From Calothrix sp. HK-06 (GTDB taxonomy: Bacteria > Cyanobacteriota > Cyanobacteriia > Cyanobacteriales > Nostocaceae), in assembly GCF_001904745.1 (NCBI RefSeq), contig NZ_MRCD01000056.1, positions 1 to 58,880 of the forward strand: a stretch of DNA of 58,880 nucleotides, read 5' to 3'. Made by a program: the position numbers and the translations under genes. The notes beneath the pieces are model-generated. The model made no database searches, was not told the DNA's origin, and worked only from the letters and a program-made list of their open reading frames with translations. Below are positions 54,256-58,880 of the stretch, in pieces. Positions within the stretch are counted from its first letter, which is position 1. Each line of letters opens with the position of its first letter.

Positions 54256-54798
54256 TTAACTTATAGAAGCACCTGCTTCTTCTGTTGGCTTAGTCTTTAA
54301 TATTCTTCGACCCCAAGGTTTAATAACTGAAACTGCGATAATAACCAAAATTAAGCTTGTTTGAATTGCACCACCAATTAAGGCGCCTCTTTGGTCAAAT
54401 AAATATAAAGGGTTATGCAGCGCTTGTAGTCGTTCCGCTTCAGAAATACTCGTCATGGCATTAACCCAAGGACCCAGCCAAATAGTACCACTAACAATCA
54501 ACGTCACTGTTGCAACCCACTTGAAAATTACCCAGTAATGTTTAAAAAATCCCCATATAGTTAGCCAACTAAGTAACCCACCAGTAAGTAACGATAAGTT
54601 TGCAGCAGGGATTACTACGAAATCATCAAGTATTTTCAATATATAGTTAATTGCGTAAAGCTCGTCACCATTCCCTGCTCTACCTCCTTTTGCTATCGCG
54701 ACAACTACCATGCATAGCGCGGCACCGAACCATATTCCTCCTGATGCAACGTGGAATGATAGTAACCAGTTTTTGGGTTTTACACTCAATTTCTTCAT
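54256..54798 (-). CDS. DUF2269-like integral membrane protein
   Basis: 180 residues with four to five membrane helices (WLLSFHVASGGIWFGAALCM; LSLLTGGLLSWLTIWGFF; WVATVTLIVSGTIWLGPWVN; GGAIQTSLILVIIAVSVI). The first helix with His and WFGA resembles DUF2269-type membrane proteins. It lies convergent with the 53355 gene and upstream of a MarR regulator. Function unknown. Confidence 0.7.
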   Translation of the reverse strand: MKKLSVKPKNWLLSFHVASGGIWFGAALCMVVVAIAKGGRAGNGDELYAINYILKILDDFVVIPAANLSLLTGGLLSWLTIWGFFKHYWVIFKWVATVTLIVSGTIWLGPWVNAMTSISEAERLQALHNPLYLFDQRGALIGGAIQTSLILVIIAVSVIKPWGRRILKTKPTEEAGASIS

Positions 54799-54885
54799 AT
54801 GATTAGCTAGTTAATAATTAGGGAGCTAATTATATTTAAGCTTTTAGAGTATGAAAAAGCAATACACTATGCTGGTAAAGTTTGT

Positions 54886-55032
54886 GTTGGGTTGTGCCTA
54901 CCCTACCATAAAGGGAAAACTACCAGTAAAGGGAAAGCTTCGCTTACGTTAACGGGATATCCTACCAGTAAAGGGAAAACTCCTACGGATAACGGCATAC
55001 TGCGTAAACGCACTCGCTGACACCCAACCTAC
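54886..55032. repeat. Composite interspersed repeat with tandem CCTACCAGTAAAGGGAAAA units
   Basis: CTACCAtAAAGGGAAAAC, CTACCAGTAAAGGGAAA and CCTACCAGTAAAGGGAAAAC occur in tandem. They are flanked by GTTGGGTTGTGCCTACC and by GCGTAAACGCACTCGC plus ACCCAACCTAC, which belong to the GTAGGTTGGGT family. Confidence 0.6.
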
Positions 55033-55535
55033 TTGCTCATGGCAGGCGCCCCAGCACTTACTTTTGCCAATAGTTCAATGAGCATGAGTTTTTCGGCGTA
55101 AGAGAGATTAGCCATCAGTTTAGTAGTGCGGCAAAAGTGATCTGGTAGCATGTTCTCTAATAGCTGGCGCCCTTTTTCAGTTAAATGTACAGTTAACATG
55201 CGCCTATCTGTTAATGAAGGTTGGCGCCTGATATAACCATCGCGTTCGAGTCCATCAAGTAAACCAGTAATAGTAGCGCGCGTAACTTTTGCACGTTCTG
55301 CACATTCAGATGGTGTCAAACCTTGTTCGGGTGCATGAAGTAGCTGCATTAATAGAGTAAATTTACCCATTGAAAGACCGTAGCGAGCAAAATGAGTATT
55401 TAAAGCAGCGTAAACCTCAGCAGTAGTATGAAGAAAAGCCAAGCAAGTTTCGACGGAGGTTACATCAAGTTCCGGAACTTGCTTGGCGAGATTTTCTAAA
55501 ATTTCTTTTTCAACGAAAGGACGTAGTGTTTCCAC
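55029..55535 (-). CDS. MarR-family transcriptional regulator
   Basis: 168 residues with a winged helix: LTPSECAERAKVTRATITGL, then LDGLERDGYIRRQ (recognition helix), and the wing PSLTDRRMLTVHLTEKGRQL, the classic MarR pattern. It probably binds a palindromic operator, possibly near the adjacent membrane-protein gene (54256), which lies downstream on the same strand. Ligand unknown. Start ATG at 55535. Confidence 0.9.
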   Translation of the reverse strand: METLRPFVEKEILENLAKQVPELDVTSVETCLAFLHTTAEVYAALNTHFARYGLSMGKFTLLMQLLHAPEQGLTPSECAERAKVTRATITGLLDGLERDGYIRRQPSLTDRRMLTVHLTEKGRQLLENMLPDHFCRTTKLMANLSYAEKLMLIELLAKVSAGAPAMSK

Positions 55536-55590
55536 TTTGATATATATTTATTAATTAGCTGCCTAATTATAAATGATATTTTAGACATGA

Positions 55591-56148
55591 TTAATCTAAT
55601 TCTCGGCGCCCTTCAAGTGCGCGCGCGAGTGTAACTTCATCTGCGTATTCTAAATCTCCACCTACTGGTAAACCAAAAGCAATACGTGTAACTTTTGTAA
55701 AAGGTCTAAGAAGTTGACCAACATATAAAGTAGTTGTCTCACCTTCAACGCTAGGACTAATTGCCAAAATGACTTCTTTAGGTTGGTCTTTACTAACCCG
55801 TCGTACTAATGACTGAATAGTAAGCTGTTCAGGGCCGATACCATCTATAGGAGAAATTACACCACCTAAAACATGGTACTTCCCTTTAAATTCGCGAGTC
55901 TTTTCAAGTGCAATTACATCGCGCGAGTCTGCGACAACACATAGAGTAGTGTTATCGCGTGTATTATTCCGACAAATTTCGCAAACAGGTTCAGAGGAAA
56001 GATGAAAGCAAACCTTACACAAACCTATCTTTTTTTTAGCCTCAATAAGAGCTTGTGCAAGAGCTTCGACTTCCGTTTCGGGACGCTTCAAAATATGCAG
56101 CGCTAAACGTTGGGCAGTTTTGGGTCCAACTCCGGGTAAGCGTTGCAA
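55591..56148 (-). CDS. recR: Recombination protein RecR
   Basis: Works with RecF/RecO in loading RecA at gaps. The HhH region [19 protein letters not shown], the zinc finger [19 protein letters not shown] and the Toprim residues [14 protein letters not shown] and [13 protein letters not shown] are visible, and it ends with the conserved ALEGRRELD. The annotatable start is a TTG at 56146-56148. The same frame continues upstream as [12 protein letters not shown], the normal RecR N-terminus, but no ATG, GTG or TTG is there; an ACG sits 8 bp after a GGAG. The true start is uncertain. Confidence 0.93.
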   Translation of the reverse strand: MQRLPGVGPKTAQRLALHILKRPETEVEALAQALIEAKKKIGLCKVCFHLSSEPVCEICRNNTRDNTTLCVVADSRDVIALEKTREFKGKYHVLGGVISPIDGIGPEQLTIQSLVRRVSKDQPKEVILAISPSVEGETTTLYVGQLLRPFTKVTRIAFGLPVGGDLEYADEVTLARALEGRRELD

Positions 56149-56287
56149 CTGTTCAATTAACCGTGCTAGGGGGCGTGCGTAAACCGTAGTCGTATCTCCA
56201 GTAAATCTGTACTTTACTTATAATGACATCATTAGAGAATTTTAGCTTACTAATTTTGCTAAAATTCAACCAGCTTCCATAATATTG

Positions 56288-56341
56288 TAGGTTGGGTAGA
56301 GGCTTTGCGTTTACGTAGTACGCCGTAGGCGCAACCCAACA
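56288..56341. repeat. GTAGGTTGGGT...ACCCAAC interspersed repeat
   Basis: GTAGGTTGGGTAGAGGC to GCGCAACCCAAC, with GCGTTTACGTAGTACGCCGT in the middle. Same family as 32933 and 54886. Sits between divergent recR and the AAA ATPase gene. Confidence 0.65.
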
Positions 56342-56363
56342 TAAAACACGCACGGGAGTGTAT

Positions 56364-57491
56364 ATGCTGAAATCCTTCCATATCAGCAACTTTAGACTGT
56401 TTCAAAATATAGAAGTAGAAAAACTAGGTCGAGTCAACCTGGTTGTCGGTAAAAATAATGCTGGCAAAAGTGCATTTATTGAAGCAGTGGAGCTTTATGC
56501 TAGCAACGCATCACCTAGCACCTTGCTTGATATTGTAGAAGCTCGTCAAGAAAGTTGGTATAGTGAAGCTCTCCCATATTCCCAAAATACAAGCAGTAAT
56601 TTTTTGCGGCACTTGTTCTTTGGCTATAAATTACCCCGAATTGAAGAAGAAGGTATTACAATTGGCGAAAAATCTTCTGATACAAAGCTTCAAATAAAAT
56701 TGGCTGCATATCAAAATAAATACGATGAAGAAGGAGGAATAAGAAGGGTTTATCGTGTTTATGATGTCCATGCCGATGAGGATATATCTAATTTTGATTT
56801 TTTTGTGATATCCGAAGAAGGTAAAAAAACTAGAAGATTGATTAAATTAGATAGCTATGTTAGAGATATTAAGCGTAGTTATAGATTAAATTACGAACGT
56901 CAAGAATCGGAATTTAAATATATTTGGCAAATCGTGTCAACTGGGAATATGCCAAATCGGAAACTAGCTGCTCTTTGGGATTTAACTAGTTTAACTAATT
57001 TAGAATCTGATGTTATTTCAGCACTTCGTTTAATTGATAAAAGAGTTTCTGGTGTTGCTTTTGTAGAAGACATAAGTAAAGGAAGAGGTAGCGATAATCG
57101 TATTCCTTTAGTAAAACTTGATGGGATAGATGAACCATTACCTCTTAAAAGTATGGGAGATGGTATTAACCGCTTATTTCATATTATTGTTGCTCTTGTA
57201 AATGCTCGAAATGGGCTTCTTCTAATTGATGAATTTGAGAATGGGCTGCATTGGAGCGTCTTACCTAAAGTTTGGGATATTGTTTTTAAATTATCAGAGA
57301 GACTTAATGTTCAAGTTTTTGCAACAACACACAGTCGTGATTGCATAGAAGGTTTTGATACTGCATGGAATAATTATCCAACACTCGGCGCCTTCTTTAG
57401 ACTCGAAGCGAATAATGGAGCAGTAAAAGTTAGAGAATATACATCAGAGACTCTTTCTGATGCTATTGATATGGATGTAGAGGTGCGTTGA
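56364..57491 (+). CDS. AAA family ATPase (OLD-like), partner of a DUF3226/TOPRIM-like gene
   Basis: 375 residues from ATG 56364 (GGGAG site). SMC/OLD-type ATPase: LKSFHISNFRLFQNIE, Walker A VVGKNNAGKSAFIEAVEL, signature-like PLKSMGDGINRLFHIIVALV, Walker B GLLLIDEFENGLHWS and the His-switch VFATTHSRDCIEGF. Overcoming lysogenization defect-type ATPases with a separate TOPRIM partner occur in anti-phage modules (PARIS, Gabija-like logic). The next gene begins 9 bp later and is the candidate nuclease/effector partner. Confidence 0.85.
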   Translation: MLKSFHISNFRLFQNIEVEKLGRVNLVVGKNNAGKSAFIEAVELYASNASPSTLLDIVEARQESWYSEALPYSQNTSSNFLRHLFFGYKLPRIEEEGITIGEKSSDTKLQIKLAAYQNKYDEEGGIRRVYRVYDVHADEDISNFDFFVISEEGKKTRRLIKLDSYVRDIKRSYRLNYERQESEFKYIWQIVSTGNMPNRKLAALWDLTSLTNLESDVISALRLIDKRVSGVAFVEDISKGRGSDNRIPLVKLDGIDEPLPLKSMGDGINRLFHIIVALVNARNGLLLIDEFENGLHWSVLPKVWDIVFKLSERLNVQVFATTHSRDCIEGFDTAWNNYPTLGAFFRLEANNGAVKVREYTSETLSDAIDMDVEVR

Positions 57492-57500
57492 GTAATTTGT

Positions 57501-58136
57501 ATGAGCAATATATGTAAGCAAGACACCGACAAAGTATTACTTGTTGAAGGAGACAATGATTGCCATGTAGTAATGGCTTTATGCGCTGCTCACAATGTTC
57601 CAGAAACTTTTGGTATATATCAATGTAACTCAGATACTGGAGTTTTAAAACGTTTAAATGCTTTGATTATACGTCCTAATCCTCCTCACGTAATAGGAGT
57701 TATGCTGGATGCCGATAGTCCAACACTTGAAAGTAGATGGCAAAGCATTAAAAGTAAATTAAAACATTATAATTATACGTTTCCAAGTAACCCTGATATT
57801 AACGGGACAATAATTGAAAGTTCAGCCAATGAACCAAAACTTGGATTTTGGCTAATGCCTAATAATCAAGATTCTGGCATGTTAGAAGACTTTTGTGCTG
57901 AACTGGCAGTACCCACATCTATAGCTGTTGCTAAAGAATGTGTCGAAGAAGCAAAAACAAAGCAAGCAACAACGTTTAAAGAAGTCCATTTAAGTAAAGC
58001 AGTCATTCATACATATCTTGCGTGGCAGGATGAACCGGGTCGTCCTTTAGGACAAGCTATTACTAAACAAGCTTTGCGTGCAGATAGTCACATTGCAATC
58101 AAATTTACTAATTGGTTGACACAATTATTTATATGA
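57501..58136 (+). CDS. DUF3226/TOPRIM-like partner of the AAA ATPase
   Basis: 211 residues. The N-terminus has DKVLLVEGDNDCHVVMAL (TOPRIM Glu) and later HVIGVMLDADSPTLESRW (DxD), matching DUF3226, a TOPRIM-type fold. The C-terminal half is helical (MLEDFCAELAVPTSIAVAKE; SKAVIHTYLAWQDEPGRPLG). It likely acts as a nuclease or RNA-targeting effector controlled by the ATPase. Tight spacing implies an operon. Defence role is inferred from the pair, not shown. Confidence 0.75.
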   Translation: MSNICKQDTDKVLLVEGDNDCHVVMALCAAHNVPETFGIYQCNSDTGVLKRLNALIIRPNPPHVIGVMLDADSPTLESRWQSIKSKLKHYNYTFPSNPDINGTIIESSANEPKLGFWLMPNNQDSGMLEDFCAELAVPTSIAVAKECVEEAKTKQATTFKEVHLSKAVIHTYLAWQDEPGRPLGQAITKQALRADSHIAIKFTNWLTQLFI

Positions 58137-58174
58137 AATTTGGCTTTTGTTGAAAAAAGTTTGTACACAAATAT

Positions 58175-58611
58175 TTAAATAACATTATTGGAGAATTTTA
58201 GTTTGTTTTTCGCCTGAAGTACTGACGATAAAACTTTTAGTAATTCTGCGACTATGTAGGGTTTCGATAAAAACGCTTTGGCGCCAAAATTATTCAATTC
58301 AGCCATTCGGTCATTTGATCTTAGTCCGCTTGTAGCGATAATTTCAATCTGTGGGTTTATTTTTTTTAATGTGCAGATGGTGTTAAACCATCCATCTCTG
58401 GCATCATCATATCCATTAATACTACACGAATTTTAGTTTTATATTGTGCATACAGTGCAATTGCTTCAATTCCATCACTTGCTGTAAACATGTTGTAATT
58501 ATTTATTTCTAAGGATAATTTAACAGTTTCCCGAATCGAGAGTTCATCATCCACAACCAAAATTAATTCCTCTTGTCCCGATGGCAGTCCTGAATGGAGG
58601 ATGGCGCCCAA
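58175..58611 (-). pseudogene. Receiver-domain remnant of a hybrid histidine kinase, frameshifted
   Basis: The first frame (58366-58611) reads LILVVDDELSIRETVKLSLE, ASDGIEAIALYAQYKTKIRV and VLMDMMMPEMDGLT, with the phospho-acceptor Asp in VLMDMMMP. After a shift at about 58370 another frame gives KKINPQIEIIATSGLRSNDR, then NNFGAKAFLSKPYIVAELLK, the rest of the receiver with its conserved Lys. The upstream kinase part is absent. It is the tail of a hybrid kinase that has been truncated and frameshifted. Confidence 0.8.
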
Positions 58612-58708
58612 TACTACAAAGGTTTTGCATGAAAAACGATGATACTCTGATTGTGTAGTTCCACTCTACCCAACCTACAAGAATTTTAACGGCGTCTATT
58701 CCAAATAC

Positions 58709-58741
58709 AAAAAGCACCCCTACTTCTAGGGGCGCTTTTTT
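58709..58741 (-). terminator. Intrinsic terminator of psbA
   Basis: On the minus strand: AAAAAAGCGCCCCTAGAAGT followed by AGGGGTGCTTTTT. A GC-rich stem with a short loop flanked by A and T runs, 28 bp beyond the psbA stop codon. Typical rho-independent terminator. Confidence 0.88.
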
Positions 58742-58768
58742 ATCAGTTATTTAGTTGTTTTTCAACTA

Positions 58769-58880
<112 letters not shown>

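Overview
The window comes from the chromosome of a multicellular-type cyanobacterium, probably Nostocales-like (inference). The right edge carries the 3' end of psbA (photosystem II D1, minus strand). Other genes also fit: a CAAD-domain protein, PEP-CTERM propeller proteins, a PRC-barrel/DUF2382 stress protein, Uma2, peptidase-containing bacteriocin-type ABC exporters and many short palindromic interspersed repeats. The DNA is AT-rich, yet the palindrome GGCGCC occurs roughly 100 times by eye (about 3 expected), while the usual cyanobacterial palindrome HIP1 (GCGATCGC) was not seen. GGCGCC seems to take the HIP1 role here.

Layout. 1-7.0 kb: propeller protein, argS, Uma2, NTF2-like protein, nadC and a PEP-CTERM remnant. 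7.3-12 kb: C39 peptidase ABC exporter, rubredoxin, a membrane protein and a GC-rich, apparently foreign alpha/beta hydrolase. 12.2-14.5 kb: a secreted PEP-CTERM propeller gene cut by an IS630-like element whose insertion can be reconstructed to the base. 14.9-22.3 kb: endonuclease/phosphatase-family protein, aquaporin, CAAD protein, a stress cluster (PRC-barrel/DUF2382, lipoprotein, 171-aa protein), a Rieske/FAD oxidoreductase and a damaged pentapeptide protein. 22.4-24.2 kb: an antitoxin with a nonsense-mutated RelE toxin, then a DddA/SCP1.201-like deaminase toxin with a probable immunity gene. 24.8-35 kb: second bacteriocin-type ABC transporter, NuiA-like protein, GH5 glycosidase lacking its acid/base Glu, glycosyltransferase, HAD hydrolase, a broken flavoreductase and two tandem crcB genes. 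35.4-36.7 kb: remnants of IS982 and of an AAA-like conflict ATPase.

37.8-54.2 kb is the most interesting part: about twelve same-strand, closely spaced genes, nearly all unannotatable by eye. They encode a subtilase, a peptidoglycan-binding coiled-coil protein, several large unknown proteins, a two-domain papain/YopT-like cysteine protease, two small overlapping-gene proteins, three proteins sharing a short N-terminal motif N-[SR]-L-x-x-L-E-x-x-x-L, and a tail-anchored coiled-coil protein. The last protein and the peptidoglycan-binding protein share a second motif, [DT]-N-W-[DE]-x(4)-[LF]-F. The set looks like an undescribed effector, assembly or delivery system with docking tags on its cargo (inference).

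54.2-58.9 kb: membrane protein, MarR regulator, recR, a two-gene AAA ATPase plus DUF3226/TOPRIM-like module (candidate defence pair), a receiver-domain remnant and psbA with its terminator. About ten genes in the window are broken by nonsense changes, frameshifts, lost starts or insertions, which suggests an eroding accessory region. No tRNA, rRNA or CRISPR array was seen.
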